The notes beneath the pieces were generated by a model. That model searched no databases, was not told where the DNA came from, and saw nothing but the letters and a program-made list of their open reading frames with translations. DNA of 64,000 nt from Ferruginibacter sp. (GTDB taxonomy: Bacteria; Bacteroidota; Bacteroidia; Chitinophagales; Chitinophagaceae), in contig JANXSK010000041.1 of the NCBI GenBank assembly GCA_025352695.1, forward strand, positions 29,151 to 93,150, read 5' to 3'. Made by a program: the position numbers and the translations under genes. Positions 1 to 10,226 of this stretch are shown here, in pieces (position 1 is the first letter of the stretch; every line of letters begins with the position of its first letter).

Positions 1-1
1 A

Positions 2-1558
2 TTGTTTGTTGAAAAAGGACCAACCTGTTTTGGAGGTATGAATGGTATGTTTGCTTTTGCTATTTTTGATACACAAGAAAAACTATTAACCATTTGCAGA
101 GATCATGTAGGCATTAAGCCATTATTTTTATACCAGGATGATGGGGTACTCATTTTTGCTTCTGAATTAAAAGTTATTAAATCTTTAATTGGTAAAGAAT
201 TATCTATTAATAAAAAAGCTATCCCCTATTTTTTGCACCTTGGTTTTATTCCACAGCCCTTAACTATTTATAATAAAACTACTAAATTTCCTTCCGCACA
301 TTATATTCAAATTTCTGCCAGAGGGGCTTTACTGAATGAGCATACCATAGTGTTTACTCCATTCTGGAAACTGGAAAATATTTTTGAAACTGAAAAAATA
401 AAGGATGAGTTGGCAGCAAAAAATCAGCTAAAAAAATTATTAATTGATGCAGTGCAAAAGCAATTAATTAGTGATGTACCGATAGGCACTTTTTTAAGTG
501 GCGGAGTGGATAGCAGTTTGGTTACAGCACTTTCAGCAAAAATTTCTGGTACTCAAAAAATAAAAACATTTAGCATTGCCATTGATGAGGGTAAATTTAA
601 TGAATCAAAATATGCTGCGCAGGTAGCAGCTCATTTAAAAACAGATCATCATGTATTTAATGTAAAAGAAAAAGAAGTAATTGAGCTGGTAGATAAATTA
701 TTACCCGCCTATGATGAACCTTTTGCAGATTCGTCTGCATTTCCAACAATGATGGTAAGTTGCCTGGCAAAACAGCATGTTACGGTAGCACTCAGCGGAG
801 ATGGGGGCGACGAATTATTTCATGGTTACGGGATGTACCAATGGGCAAAACGATTGTCTGCACCGCAATGGCAATTTTTAAAAGATCCATTATTTGCTGC
901 TTCCCGCTTGCTGAATAGTAAATACCAGCGAATTGGAAATATGTTTGCGTATCCGGATAAGAAGCATATAATAACCCACATATTTTCTCAAGAGCAGTAT
1001 TATTTTAGAGAACACGAATTATTGGAATTGTTGGTTAATGAAAATTATAATTTTGATGAAATAAATACATTGCCAAATTTAGCAAACGATTTAACGGATG
1101 CGGAAAGACAATCTTTCTGGGATTTCAATCATTATTTAAAAGATGATTTATTGGTAAAAGTAGATAGGGCAAGTATGCAATATTCTTTGGAAACGAGGGT
1201 TCCGTTATTGGATTACCGCGTAGTTGAATTTGCATTTAACCTGGATGAAAAACTTAAAATTAAAAACGGTACGATGAAGTACTTGTTAAAGCAGCTACTT
1301 TTTGATTATGTACCCAAAGAAATATTTGAGCGGCCTAAATGGGGGTTTAGTATACCGTTGGCAAGGTGGCTAAAAACTGATTTAAAATATTTATTAAATA
1401 AGTACACCTCCGAAGAAGTTATCACTAAATACGATATTGTACATTTTGATATTGTAGATGACATCAGGCAAAAATATTTAAAAGGTACAGATTATTTATT
1501 TAACAGACTTTGGCTTATCATAGTTTTACATTGGTGGCTTGAAGAAAATAATAGTTAA
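2..1558 (+). CDS. Asparagine synthase (glutamine-hydrolysing)-like amidotransferase, 5'-truncated by window edge
   Basis: This is the C-terminal part of an AsnB-family amidotransferase. The N-terminal glutaminase with its Cys2 nucleophile lies outside the window, and the first visible residues (GMNGMFAFAIFD, then RDHVGIKPL) correspond to about residue 100 of the family. The ATP-pyrophosphatase loop LSGGVDSS is near visible residue 165, followed by a DGGDELF motif and the C-terminal RPKWGFSIPL segment. In polysaccharide loci such proteins usually transfer amide groups to sugars or act on unknown substrates rather than making asparagine. The next glycosyltransferase starts one base after its stop, so they are probably co-transcribed. 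The TTG at base 2 is not a true start. Confidence 0.9.
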   Translation: MFVEKGPTCFGGMNGMFAFAIFDTQEKLLTICRDHVGIKPLFLYQDDGVLIFASELKVIKSLIGKELSINKKAIPYFLHLGFIPQPLTIYNKTTKFPSAHYIQISARGALLNEHTIVFTPFWKLENIFETEKIKDELAAKNQLKKLLIDAVQKQLISDVPIGTFLSGGVDSSLVTALSAKISGTQKIKTFSIAIDEGKFNESKYAAQVAAHLKTDHHVFNVKEKEVIELVDKLLPAYDEPFADSSAFPTMMVSCLAKQHVTVALSGDGGDELFHGYGMYQWAKRLSAPQWQFLKDPLFAASRLLNSKYQRIGNMFAYPDKKHIITHIFSQEQYYFREHELLELLVNENYNFDEINTLPNLANDLTDAERQSFWDFNHYLKDDLLVKVDRASMQYSLETRVPLLDYRVVEFAFNLDEKLKIKNGTMKYLLKQLLFDYVPKEIFERPKWGFSIPLARWLKTDLKYLLNKYTSEEVITKYDIVHFDIVDDIRQKYLKGTDYLFNRLWLIIVLHWWLEENNS

Positions 1559-1559
1559 A

Positions 1560-2804
1560 ATGGCTGATAAAAAAGTACTCTTTATATCCTACGATGGCAT
1601 GACGGATCCGCTAGGCCAAAGTCAGGTAATTCCTTATTTATCCAATCTCACCAAATATGGGTACACTTTTACCATACTCAGTTGCGATAAACCTGATAAG
1701 TATGCTGCCAATAAAGAATATGTAGAAAAATTGATTGCACTTTTTCCTATTAAATGGGTATCAATACCATATCACAAAAACCCTCCCGTACTTTCTTCTG
1801 TGTATGATTTTTATGCATTAAAAAAGACTGCAAAAAAATTACAGTATAGCAATCATTTTGATATGGTGCATACTCGTCCGGGCTTACCAAGCTTGGTTGC
1901 TATTTATATGAAAAACAAATTCGGAATAAAATTTTTAAATGATATAAGAGGTTTTTGGGCAGATGAAAGAGTAGATGGCGGTATTTGGAATTTGCGAAAT
2001 CCAATATTTAAAATTGTATATAAATTTTTTAAGCGGCATGAATATGATTGTCTGATTAAGGCAGATTATTCAATCTGCCTTACCTACAAAGGCCGGGATG
2101 TATTACATTCAAATAAAAATATTGCTAACCAACCCATTCCAATTGAGGTAATTCCATGTAGTGTAGATTTGGAGTTGTTCAACGCTAATAAAGTTGACCT
2201 GTTGCTTAAAGAAAAATTTAAGGCGGAGTTAAAAATCAAGGAAACTGATTTTATAATAAGTTATCTCGGTTCAATCGGTGGTTGGTATTTAACAGCTGAA
2301 ATGATGCGGTTTTGTAAAATGGTTAGCGATAAAATACCTACTGCAAAATTCCTATTTATTTCTCCACATAGTTATGCGGTAATAAATAGGGCTGCCAAAA
2401 AATGGCACCTTGCACCAGATAAAATAATTGCAAAGCAGGGTAAAAGACACGAAGTACCAGTATTATTATCTTTTAGTAATTACTCCTTGTTTTTTATTAA
2501 ACCATGCCATTCAAAACTATCTTCTTCGCCTACAAAACATGGAGAAATAATGGCTATGGGGATACCCGTAATTACCAACAGTGGTGTTGGCGATGTAGCT
2601 GAAATTGTTACAAAATACAATGCCGGTTATCTATTAAATGATTTTTCAGAGGAATCATTTACTGAAGTAATTGAAAAGATAAACGATGGGAACTTATTTG
2701 ACAAAGTATTAATACGTGCCGGTGCAAAAGACTTTTATGCACTTGAAACGGCTGTTGAAAGATATAAAAAGATATATGATCACATATTTGCATCACGAAA
2801 GTGA
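1560..2804 (+). CDS. Glycosyltransferase (GT4-like)
   Basis: A GT-B fold glycosyltransferase of about 414 residues. The N-terminal half carries an MTDPLGQSQVIPYL motif typical of polysaccharide-cluster GT4 enzymes, and the C-terminal half has KHGEIMAMGIPVITN with the donor-binding Glu. The ORF track extends to a TTG at 1539 inside the upstream asnB-like gene, but the ATG at 1560 directly follows that stop codon and is the better start. It probably adds a nucleotide-activated sugar to a lipid-linked or surface glycan. The acceptor cannot be read from sequence. Confidence 0.85.
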   Translation: MADKKVLFISYDGMTDPLGQSQVIPYLSNLTKYGYTFTILSCDKPDKYAANKEYVEKLIALFPIKWVSIPYHKNPPVLSSVYDFYALKKTAKKLQYSNHFDMVHTRPGLPSLVAIYMKNKFGIKFLNDIRGFWADERVDGGIWNLRNPIFKIVYKFFKRHEYDCLIKADYSICLTYKGRDVLHSNKNIANQPIPIEVIPCSVDLELFNANKVDLLLKEKFKAELKIKETDFIISYLGSIGGWYLTAEMMRFCKMVSDKIPTAKFLFISPHSYAVINRAAKKWHLAPDKIIAKQGKRHEVPVLLSFSNYSLFFIKPCHSKLSSSPTKHGEIMAMGIPVITNSGVGDVAEIVTKYNAGYLLNDFSEESFTEVIEKINDGNLFDKVLIRAGAKDFYALETAVERYKKIYDHIFASRK

Positions 2805-2966
2805 CTGCTCAAATCTAATGCCTTACAGCTTATTATAATTTTTCTTTTTTCCTTTGCAGTTTAAATAATAAATGACCTTTTAGAACGTTTTTACAAAGTA
2901 TAGCTAACCAAATAAAAGATGTACGCACTTTTTATTATGAGCTTTACTATTAGGATAGTATAAAAA

Positions 2967-2980
2967 GTACTTAAAAGTAC
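2967..2980. promoter_or_regulatory. Short palindrome upstream of glycosyltransferase
   Basis: GTACTT-aa-AAGTAC is a perfect 6-bp inverted repeat in the roughly 220-bp gap before the next glycosyltransferase. It could be an operator, but in AT-rich DNA it may also be chance. Nothing else is recognisable in this gap. Confidence 0.25.
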
Positions 2981-3028
2981 CAGTTTATTTTACAATTGGT
3001 TATACCGTATCGAATTAGATTACAAGTA

Positions 3029-4225
3029 ATGAAAAATAGTAATAAGGAAATTTTAATGATCGTTCAGTATCCGGAAAATGTTTCCCCATGCCAACGTTTT
3101 CGATTTGAATTGTACAAAGACTTACTTGCAAAAAATGGATACTCGGTTACTACAAAACCCTTTCTAGATAAAAAAGGATATGAAGTTGTACACCAGTATG
3201 GATTTTTCTTTAAAAAAATAATGGCTCTTTTAAAAGGGTTTATTGGTCGTTTTTTATTAATATTCCACATGGGTAAATATAATTTTATATTACTACAAAG
3301 GGAATTTGCACCTGTTGGTCCACCAATTTTTGAATGGCTGTTTATGAAGCTATTTCACAAAAAGCTAATCTACGATTTTGATGATGCAATATGGATTCCA
3401 TCAGTTTCTGAACAAAACAGTTTAGCAGGTAATTTTAAAAATGCACAAAAAGTTAAAGATATCTGCAAATGGGCTTACAAAATTAGTGGAGGCAACGAAT
3501 ATCTATGTAATTATGCGAGACAATATAACAACAACGTTGTTTATAATCCTACCTGTTTAGATACTGAAAATAGGTATAATGTATTAGCCAATCACGATGT
3601 GGAAAAAATTACTATAGTCTGGACGGGAAGCTTTTCTACCCTAAAATATTTAAACATTGTTGAAAATGTTTTAAAGCAATTACAAGAAAAATATGATTTT
3701 AATATAAAAATAATTTGTAATCAAAAACCTTCACTTAACCTTAAAAATGTACAATATGTTGAATGGACTGAAGCAAATGAAGTTTCTGAATTAGCAGCTT
3801 GCCAAATAGGACTGATGCCGCTAACCCATGATGAATGGAGCGAAGGAAAATGTGGCTTTAAATTAATTCAATACCTGTCATTGGGCATACCTGCAGTTTC
3901 ATCCTCTGTAGGTGTAAATAAAAAAATTATTGAACAAGGTGTAAATGGTTATTTTGCTGATGTTGATCAGGATTGGTATAACTGCATTGAAAAATTAATG
4001 CTGGACATTGATATACGAAAAAAAATGGGATTAGCAGGCAGGCAAAAAATAATTGATCTATACAGCCTGCAATCAAATAAAAATAATTTTTTAAGTTTGT
4101 TTAATAATAATGAATCAGCTTTTCTTACGATCATTCCTTCAAATTATTCAACAAATATTTATTGGCGTAAACTGGTAAATATTAAAACCTTTTCTTTTAA
4201 TTTATTTAGAAAAGAAATGCTTTAA
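3029..4225 (+). CDS. Glycosyltransferase family protein (GT4/GT1-like)
   Basis: About 398 residues, reading as a GT-B glycosyltransferase. It has an N-terminal segment with SPCQRFRFELY, a central DFDDAIW motif shared by many polysaccharide-locus glycosyltransferases, and a C-terminal GKCGFKLIQYLSLGIPAVSS donor-site segment. The ATG at 3029 (MKNSNKEIL) is preferred over the TTG at 2996. A gap of about 220 bp separates it from the upstream glycosyltransferase, so it may have its own promoter. It converges with the opposite-strand membrane protein, with only about 35 bp between the stops. The sugar donor is unknown. Confidence 0.85.
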   Translation: MKNSNKEILMIVQYPENVSPCQRFRFELYKDLLAKNGYSVTTKPFLDKKGYEVVHQYGFFFKKIMALLKGFIGRFLLIFHMGKYNFILLQREFAPVGPPIFEWLFMKLFHKKLIYDFDDAIWIPSVSEQNSLAGNFKNAQKVKDICKWAYKISGGNEYLCNYARQYNNNVVYNPTCLDTENRYNVLANHDVEKITIVWTGSFSTLKYLNIVENVLKQLQEKYDFNIKIICNQKPSLNLKNVQYVEWTEANEVSELAACQIGLMPLTHDEWSEGKCGFKLIQYLSLGIPAVSSSVGVNKKIIEQGVNGYFADVDQDWYNCIEKLMLDIDIRKKMGLAGRQKIIDLYSLQSNKNNFLSLFNNNESAFLTIIPSNYSTNIYWRKLVNIKTFSFNLFRKEML

Positions 4226-4259
4226 ATGGATCTTTATTTTTAGTTATTACAAAATTCAA

Positions 4260-5597
4260 TTAGCTAACAACTACATTTTTTATTTTACTTTTCTTTTTTG
4301 GAATAGCCTCTAATATTAAAAAAATTGCAATAATATAAAAAGGCATGCAAGGAATTTTGTATCGAACCAGTGTACCAAAATTAAGTGTTGTAGCACCTAT
4401 AAATATGGCAAATACGATAGAATAAAAAAAGCAAAAAAACACCATCGAATTCGTAAATATTGTTTTGAAAAATCTTAAAGGGCCAGCTCTTAAAAATACA
4501 TAGAGAGTAAGTAACATTAAAGCAAGACTTTCTACAGAAGACATGAGCGTAGAGATTTTTTTAGATTCCCAAAGAAACGGGCGGAAAAAAGTAGCAATTA
4601 TTGCAGCAGGCGTCATTTTTAATAAACTGCTCATAGTGCCATTATATTCCACACCTAAGGAGAAAGAAGATTCAGCTCCGTCGGCCATATTTATAAAATT
4701 TGTTTGCTGGGTTTTAACAGATTCGGTTATTTTATCTATGGCAAAAAAACCAAGTTGTTCTTTTAAAGTATCAGCTAATGCAAACAGTCCAAAAATACTA
4801 CTAGACAGTATTATAATCCCCAATGTAATTTTAGAAATGTTGCTTTTTAGTAGTTTTAGATTGTTTAAAATTAGGTATAAACCAAAAAACGGCAGGTAAC
4901 AAATAACGATGTACATTTTTACAATATAAAGAATGTAAGTTGCAGCAATAGCAATGATTATATTCTTAATCAATGATTGTCTTTTTTCAAAAATGCAATA
5001 GAGTGCATAAGTTAGCCATCCAAGCATACAAATGCAAATGGGATCTTTTAGTACACCCGAACTCCAAAAAATAAGTGTAGGCAAATAAATAATTGCAATG
5101 GCTAATTTTTTATGTAATTGTGGATAATGCTCGTTAAAGAATTTGTATAAACGCCATATTCCACTGTAAGCAATCATAGAAAAACAAAGGTTAATAAGCA
5201 GGTATTTTCCAAACGTTACAAAGGAAAGTATTGCCACCAATCTGGTTATAAGAAAATTACTTTCTAATTTAAAAGCGCCTATATTTTCCGGATCAAGTAA
5301 AAGGTTTTCATCGTAATTTATACCCGGCGTAAAAAGTAAATGTATATTATTAACCGGATCTTTTAAAATTAGTTGGTATAAATGATACCCTTCGGGATAA
5401 TACAACGAAGTGCTATCGCCGGGTGTTATGTAAACAAAAAAGATGGTAAAAGCGATACTACTAAATACCCTTATCCAAAAGCCATGGGTAAGATGTTTTT
5501 TTAAATATGGATCGTTAATATTTTTTCGTTTGGTCGAAAAAAACAAATGAAAAATAAAAACATAGAGTGGAAATAATATGAAGTCTGTAAAACCCAT
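4260..5597 (-). CDS. Polytopic membrane protein, possible polysaccharide polymerase (Wzy/EpsG-like)
   Basis: A 445-residue integral membrane protein with roughly ten hydrophobic segments and a polar loop around residues 60-120 (TPGDSTSLYYPEGYH). The segment FWSSGVLKDPICI resembles a conserved part of O-antigen polymerase-like proteins of Bacteroidota. It sits on the opposite strand inside the polysaccharide locus, between two glycosyltransferase/AsnB blocks. The likely job is polymerisation or transfer of glycan repeat units at the inner membrane. No catalytic motif is certain, so the assignment rests mainly on topology and context. Confidence 0.6.
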   Translation of the reverse strand: MGFTDFILFPLYVFIFHLFFSTKRKNINDPYLKKHLTHGFWIRVFSSIAFTIFFVYITPGDSTSLYYPEGYHLYQLILKDPVNNIHLLFTPGINYDENLLLDPENIGAFKLESNFLITRLVAILSFVTFGKYLLINLCFSMIAYSGIWRLYKFFNEHYPQLHKKLAIAIIYLPTLIFWSSGVLKDPICICMLGWLTYALYCIFEKRQSLIKNIIIAIAATYILYIVKMYIVICYLPFFGLYLILNNLKLLKSNISKITLGIIILSSSIFGLFALADTLKEQLGFFAIDKITESVKTQQTNFINMADGAESSFSLGVEYNGTMSSLLKMTPAAIIATFFRPFLWESKKISTLMSSVESLALMLLTLYVFLRAGPLRFFKTIFTNSMVFFCFFYSIVFAIFIGATTLNFGTLVRYKIPCMPFYIIAIFLILEAIPKKKSKIKNVVVS

Positions 5598-5722
5598 TCT
5601 TTTTTAATCAGAATACTGTTTTTAAGTGAGCATGAACGATGTTTACCAACAAATTTATCCCAAATTATCATCTGCTATTCAATAATATAGAGTTATTTTG
5701 CCCATACTAAAGATAGTGTTAT

Positions 5723-7564
5723 ATGTGTGGTATTGCAGGCTCAATAAATTTTAAATTATCTTATCAGAATATTAATCAAAACCTGTTTCACCGTGGGCCA
5801 GATGAACAAAATGGTTTTATGGTGGATAATGTTGACTTTTATCACCTGCGTTTATCTATTTTGGACATTGAAGGGGGCAAGCAACCGATGCACTTAAATG
5901 ATCGGTACACCATCATTTTTAATGGAGAAATTTATAATCATGCTGAAATAAGAATAAGCCTTCATCTAAAAGGTAATAGTACTTCAGATACAGAAACCAT
6001 CTTACTATTATACCAAAAATATGGGATTGATTTGTTGCAGTACCTGGAAGGAATGTTTGCATTTGCAATTTATGATAGGCAGGAAAAAAAGTTATTTATC
6101 GCCCGGGACAGAGCAGGAAAAAAGCCACTTTATTATTTTAGTGATGGTGAAAAAATTATTTTTGCCAGCGAATTAAATTGTTTGAAGGGCTTATTGCCAG
6201 TGCAGATTGAGACTGACCATTTTTATCACTACCTGCGATTGGGTTCATTTTACGGATCACTAACGCCTTATAAAAATGTTACGGAATTAAGTGCAGGACA
6301 CTTTTTGATAATTGATTGTACTACACTGCACATCACAAAAAAATGCTGGTGGAGTATAAATAATTTTTATTTACAAACGCATAGAGATAGTTTTGAAGAG
6401 AGTCTGGAAAAGGTAGATAGCTATTTAAATACTGCAGTGAAAAGGCGAGTAGAATCGAGTGATTTGGAGGTAGGTAGTTTTTTAAGTGGCGGTATTGATA
6501 GTGGTTTAACTACTGCCATTGCCAGCCAATATAAAAGTAATATAAAAACTTTTACAGTTTCATTTGATGGAGAATATGATGAAGCGCCATTGGCAAAACT
6601 AGTAGCTAAAAAATACGAAACCAATCACACTGAAATAAAGATTTCTTTTGATCATCTTAAAAATGACCTTGAAAAAATTTGTTGTAATTATGGTGAGCCA
6701 TTCTTTGATAGTTCTGCTATACCCAGTTATTATGTAAGTGCTGCTGCAAAAAAATACCTTACAGTAATTTTAAATGGCGATGGGGCAGATGAATTATTTG
6801 GAGGGTATAGACGGTATGTACCGTTTGCAAAGTATGATTTTTTTAAAAGTAATATAGTCATTAAAAATGTAGCTATGCTTGCTAAAAATCTATTATCTCC
6901 GGGTAATAATAAAAAATCAGGATATAATTATTTTTACAGGCTTCTTTCTTTGGCATCTAAAAATAGTGTTGAAATTTATTTGTCTGCAGGGGTGGATATT
7001 ATGGAGAATTATGAGACCAATATCCGAGCAAATGGAATTGATTATTTGCATACAATGCGGGCTGATTTTAATACAATCGCTCATACAAATATTAGTGGTT
7101 TACGAAAGATAATGAACATGGATTTTAATACCACGTTGTTTAGTGATTTGTTAGTGAAAATGGACATTGCCAATATGGCTAATTCATTGGAAGGCCGCAG
7201 TCCTTTTTTATGTAAAGAGTTGCTGGAATATGCTCCTGGTATGAACGATGGATATAAAATAAAAGGAAGCACAACAAAATACTTATTAAGGCAGTTATCG
7301 AAAAAATACCTGCCGCAGGAATTAATCAATCAACCAAAAAGAGGTTTTGAAATACCTTTAAAAAACTGGGTAGAACAGGAATTAAAAGAAGTGGTATACG
7401 ATTACCTTACTTCGCCAGGGGCGCTTAGCAGACAGTTTATAAAACACCAATTTTTAGACGGCTTATTAAATAATACAATAAAAATTTCGGCAGAAAAAAG
7501 GGCAAAAATTTTATGGACGCTGTTGAGCATGGAAATATGGTATAAAAAGACTTATTTGCAATAA
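5723..7564 (+). CDS. asnB: Asparagine synthase (glutamine-hydrolysing) family protein
   Basis: A complete 613-residue class II amidotransferase. It starts MCGIAG, giving the Cys2 nucleophile after Met removal, with the glutaminase motifs HRGPD and FNGEIYNH (about residue 70). The synthetase domain has the PP-loop LSGGIDS at residues 254-260 and GDGADELFGG further on. The stop is followed directly by the ATG of the next glycosyltransferase, indicating an operon. This is the second AsnB-family gene in 6 kb, a pattern seen in exopolysaccharide loci where these proteins amidate sugars. True asparagine synthesis cannot be excluded. Confidence 0.93.
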   Translation: MCGIAGSINFKLSYQNINQNLFHRGPDEQNGFMVDNVDFYHLRLSILDIEGGKQPMHLNDRYTIIFNGEIYNHAEIRISLHLKGNSTSDTETILLLYQKYGIDLLQYLEGMFAFAIYDRQEKKLFIARDRAGKKPLYYFSDGEKIIFASELNCLKGLLPVQIETDHFYHYLRLGSFYGSLTPYKNVTELSAGHFLIIDCTTLHITKKCWWSINNFYLQTHRDSFEESLEKVDSYLNTAVKRRVESSDLEVGSFLSGGIDSGLTTAIASQYKSNIKTFTVSFDGEYDEAPLAKLVAKKYETNHTEIKISFDHLKNDLEKICCNYGEPFFDSSAIPSYYVSAAAKKYLTVILNGDGADELFGGYRRYVPFAKYDFFKSNIVIKNVAMLAKNLLSPGNNKKSGYNYFYRLLSLASKNSVEIYLSAGVDIMENYETNIRANGIDYLHTMRADFNTIAHTNISGLRKIMNMDFNTTLFSDLLVKMDIANMANSLEGRSPFLCKELLEYAPGMNDGYKIKGSTTKYLLRQLSKKYLPQELINQPKRGFEIPLKNWVEQELKEVVYDYLTSPGALSRQFIKHQFLDGLLNNTIKISAEKRAKILWTLLSMEIWYKKTYLQ

Positions 7565-8731
7565 ATGAATTACCCCCTTGTTAAGAAGAAAAAAATTTTG
7601 CATACCACTACCCGGTTGGTTTTAGGAGGAGGTGTAGAAAAAAATATTTATTACACAGTTAAAACACTTGCTGATGACTTTGAGTTTCATCTAAGTTGTG
7701 GTGCTGGTTTTAAAGATGATTTGTTTGAGAATCATCCGGAAGTTAAAATTATTATTTGTCCATATCTGATAAATTCCATTCATCCATTAAAAGATTTAAA
7801 AGCACTTTGGTTTTACTACTGGCTTATTCGCAAGGAGAAGTATGACATTGTTCACACCCACGAAACAAAGGCAAGTTTTATTACAAAATTAGCTGCCTGG
7901 CTCGCACGTTGTCCATATGTAATTTATGGCTTGCATGGCGTTACTTTTAATGATCCAATGAGTAGTTTTAAAAGAAAGTTTTACATATTGTTGGAAAAAC
8001 TAACCATTGGTTGCGCAGATATTATTGTAGCTGTCGGTAATGATACTATTGAAGCCTATCATAAAGAAAACATAGGAAAAAATATCCCTTTTGAGGTAGT
8101 AAGAAGCGGTATTGATATTGATGGCTATTTAAGCGAGGCAATACAGACGGTAGAAGGAAAATTGCAGTTTAGAAAGAAGCTAGGAATGAATGCGGAAGAT
8201 ATTGTAATGATTACAGTAGGCAGATTTTCTAATTCAAAAGCACAGCGCTATGCCATTCAGGCTTTTGCAGCTTTACAAAAAAAGTATACCTACCTAAAGT
8301 TTTTACTGATTGGTGAAGGGGAGATGCTGGATGAGTGTAAAGCCCTTGTAAAAACACTGAAAATACTTGATGGTAGTATTTATTTTTTGGGGTACCAACA
8401 GGATATCCCAAAGTATTTATCCATTAGTGATCTTTTTATCTTTACTTCATTACGAGAAGGATTACCTAGGGTTATTGTGGAGGCATCTTTACTTAAAGTA
8501 CCGGTAGTTACATTTGAAGTTGAAGGTGCTAAAGAAGTGTTGGAAAATGAAAAAAGTGGATTTATTGTGCCACAGACTAATTTAGATGAATTAATTTCAA
8601 AAACAGAACAGCTAATTTTACATCCGGCATTGCGACAAACTTTTGGTAAAAGTTCATATGATCATGTTATTCAATTATGGGATATGCGGATTATGGCTCA
8701 AAAGTTGTACAAAATTTACAACCGAAATTAA
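7565..8731 (+). CDS. Glycosyltransferase family 4 protein
   Basis: A 388-residue GT-B enzyme. The N-terminus has TTRLVLGGGVEKNIYYTV (acceptor-domain glycine loop) and DIVHTHETKAS. The C-terminal donor domain has TVGRFSNSKAQ, LLIGEGE and the E-x7-E motif in SLREGLPRVIVEASL, which is typical of retaining GT4 enzymes. The ATG abuts the asnB stop with zero spacing and the deacetylase follows after 4 bp, so it is the middle gene of a tight operon. It probably builds an oligosaccharide on a lipid carrier at the cytoplasmic membrane face. Confidence 0.9.
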   Translation: MNYPLVKKKKILHTTTRLVLGGGVEKNIYYTVKTLADDFEFHLSCGAGFKDDLFENHPEVKIIICPYLINSIHPLKDLKALWFYYWLIRKEKYDIVHTHETKASFITKLAAWLARCPYVIYGLHGVTFNDPMSSFKRKFYILLEKLTIGCADIIVAVGNDTIEAYHKENIGKNIPFEVVRSGIDIDGYLSEAIQTVEGKLQFRKKLGMNAEDIVMITVGRFSNSKAQRYAIQAFAALQKKYTYLKFLLIGEGEMLDECKALVKTLKILDGSIYFLGYQQDIPKYLSISDLFIFTSLREGLPRVIVEASLLKVPVVTFEVEGAKEVLENEKSGFIVPQTNLDELISKTEQLILHPALRQTFGKSSYDHVIQLWDMRIMAQKLYKIYNRN

Positions 8732-8735
8732 GGGA

Positions 8736-9533
8736 ATGAAAATTGCATTTACAATCGATTTTGAAGACTGGTATCAGGGCATTGATCTGCCCTTTTCAAA
8801 TTGGCAAAATTTGGAAAAGAGGTTACACATAGGGCATTATAAACTATTGGAATTATTTCAAAAAGCCAATGTAAAAGCAACTTATTTTTTATTGGGAAAA
8901 ACTATTGAGGATCATCCCAAAATGATTAGCGAAATAATAAATGAAGGGCATGAAATTGCCTGTCACACTTACTCTCATCCTTTCATTTATAAATTAACAC
9001 CAACAGAGTTTAGGAAAGAATTGCAAAAATCTAAACAATTAATACAATCTTTTGGCATTAACTATTCCGGATTTAGAGCACCTTATTTTTCAATAGATTC
9101 AAGAAGCCTTTGGGCTATGGATATACTAAAGGATGAAGGTTTTACTTTTGATTCCAGTATTTTTCCGGGAGATGCCAAACGCACAGGAATTCCTGGTTTT
9201 AATCCTAGAATTCAGCAACTTGGAAACGGACTTATAGAATTTCCGATTAGTACAGTAAAGGTTTTTAATTTTGATTTTGGTATGGGCGGCGGTTATTTCA
9301 GATTGCTACCTTATACTTTTTTTAAAGAAAGCCTGGAAAAAATTTTAAAGGAGCGACACACTATATTTTATATTCATCCATGGGAGTTTGATATTAAACA
9401 GCCCAAGGTACCGGGTATAAATCGACGAATAAGGTTTACACACTACGTGAATCTTTATTCTACTGAAAAAAAGATTAAGCAATTGCTAAGTGATTTTGAG
9501 TGTACAACAGTATCAGATATTTTAAACAATTAA
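8736..9533 (+). CDS. Polysaccharide deacetylase (NodB homology, DUF3473/XrtA-associated type)
   Basis: A 265-residue carbohydrate esterase 4 protein. MKIAFTIDFEDWYQ carries the catalytic and metal Asp residues, HTYSHPF gives the two metal-binding His, FRAPYFS is motif 3, and FYIHPWEFD lies near the C-terminus. The GGGYFRLLPY and HPWE segments are characteristic of the DUF3473-containing deacetylases found in exosortase-linked exopolysaccharide clusters. The ATG at 8736 is chosen because the longer ORF overlaps the upstream gene and the conserved DFED block follows it directly. Likely role: N-deacetylation of amino sugars in the exported glycan. Confidence 0.9.
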   Translation: MKIAFTIDFEDWYQGIDLPFSNWQNLEKRLHIGHYKLLELFQKANVKATYFLLGKTIEDHPKMISEIINEGHEIACHTYSHPFIYKLTPTEFRKELQKSKQLIQSFGINYSGFRAPYFSIDSRSLWAMDILKDEGFTFDSSIFPGDAKRTGIPGFNPRIQQLGNGLIEFPISTVKVFNFDFGMGGGYFRLLPYTFFKESLEKILKERHTIFYIHPWEFDIKQPKVPGINRRIRFTHYVNLYSTEKKIKQLLSDFECTTVSDILNN

Positions 9534-9548
9534 TAATAATTAATTATA

Positions 9549-10226
9549 ATGAATAATAATAAAACATACTCGGTTTCTGAAACAAAAGATGTTGAAACAT
9601 TTTTTCACGGTTATGCTGCAGACTTTGACAGTATTTATGGCCATACCAAAAAAAGAAGTGTATGGGATAAATTTTTAGATAAATATTTTCGTAGGTCTAT
9701 GAGGTTACGATACGACCTAGTAATGAAATTTACTGCCGATAAAAAAATTCAAACAATACTAGATGTAGGCTGCGGTGGCGGGGTATATTGCGAAGCTTTG
9801 CTGAGTGCCGGTAAAACAGTTACGGGGTTGGATATTGCAGATGGCATGCTTAAGCTTGCCAAGCAAAAAACTAAAAAATTTATTGAACAAGGCAAGGTAA
9901 AATATATACATAGCGGGTACCTTGAGTACGATTTTAAAGAGAAATTTGATACAGCAGCTTTAGTAGGTTTTTTTGATTATATAAAAGAGCCGCTTGATGT
10001 TTTTATAAAATTAGAGAAAGAAACTTCAAAAGAGTTATTAATGAGTTTTCCAAAATCGGGAGGCTTTTTAGGCTGGCAAAGAAAGGTTAGATATAAGATG
10101 AGAAATTGCCCGTTATATTACTATTCCAAAAGCGATTTAGAATTATTATTTGCGAAAGTTGGTTGGCAAAACAAAGTGGAAATTATTAATATTGACAGGG
10201 ATTTTTTTGTTAGAGTAGTATTCTAA
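9549..10226 (+). CDS. Class I SAM-dependent methyltransferase
   Basis: A 225-residue Rossmann-fold methyltransferase. Motif I is ILDVGCGGGVYCE, followed by VTGLDIADGML with the acidic ribose-binding residue. It has the length of stand-alone small-molecule methyltransferases. It follows the deacetylase after 15 bp and closes the polysaccharide operon, so its substrate may be a sugar or lipid-linked glycan, though ubiquinone- or carotenoid-type substrates are possible. The gap to the next gene contains a plausible promoter. Confidence 0.85.
   Translation: MNNNKTYSVSETKDVETFFHGYAADFDSIYGHTKKRSVWDKFLDKYFRRSMRLRYDLVMKFTADKKIQTILDVGCGGGVYCEALLSAGKTVTGLDIADGMLKLAKQKTKKFIEQGKVKYIHSGYLEYDFKEKFDTAALVGFFDYIKEPLDVFIKLEKETSKELLMSFPKSGGFLGWQRKVRYKMRNCPLYYYSKSDLELLFAKVGWQNKVEIINIDRDFFVRVVF

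Noticed and set aside
4543-4899. 118-codon plus-strand ORF
   Set aside because: It is the antisense shadow of the membrane protein gene at 4260-5597 and shows no family motif.
9549-10226. Methyltransferase as part of the carotenoid cluster
   Set aside because: It is tightly linked to the polysaccharide deacetylase (15 bp) and separated from the CarH-like gene by a promoter-containing gap.
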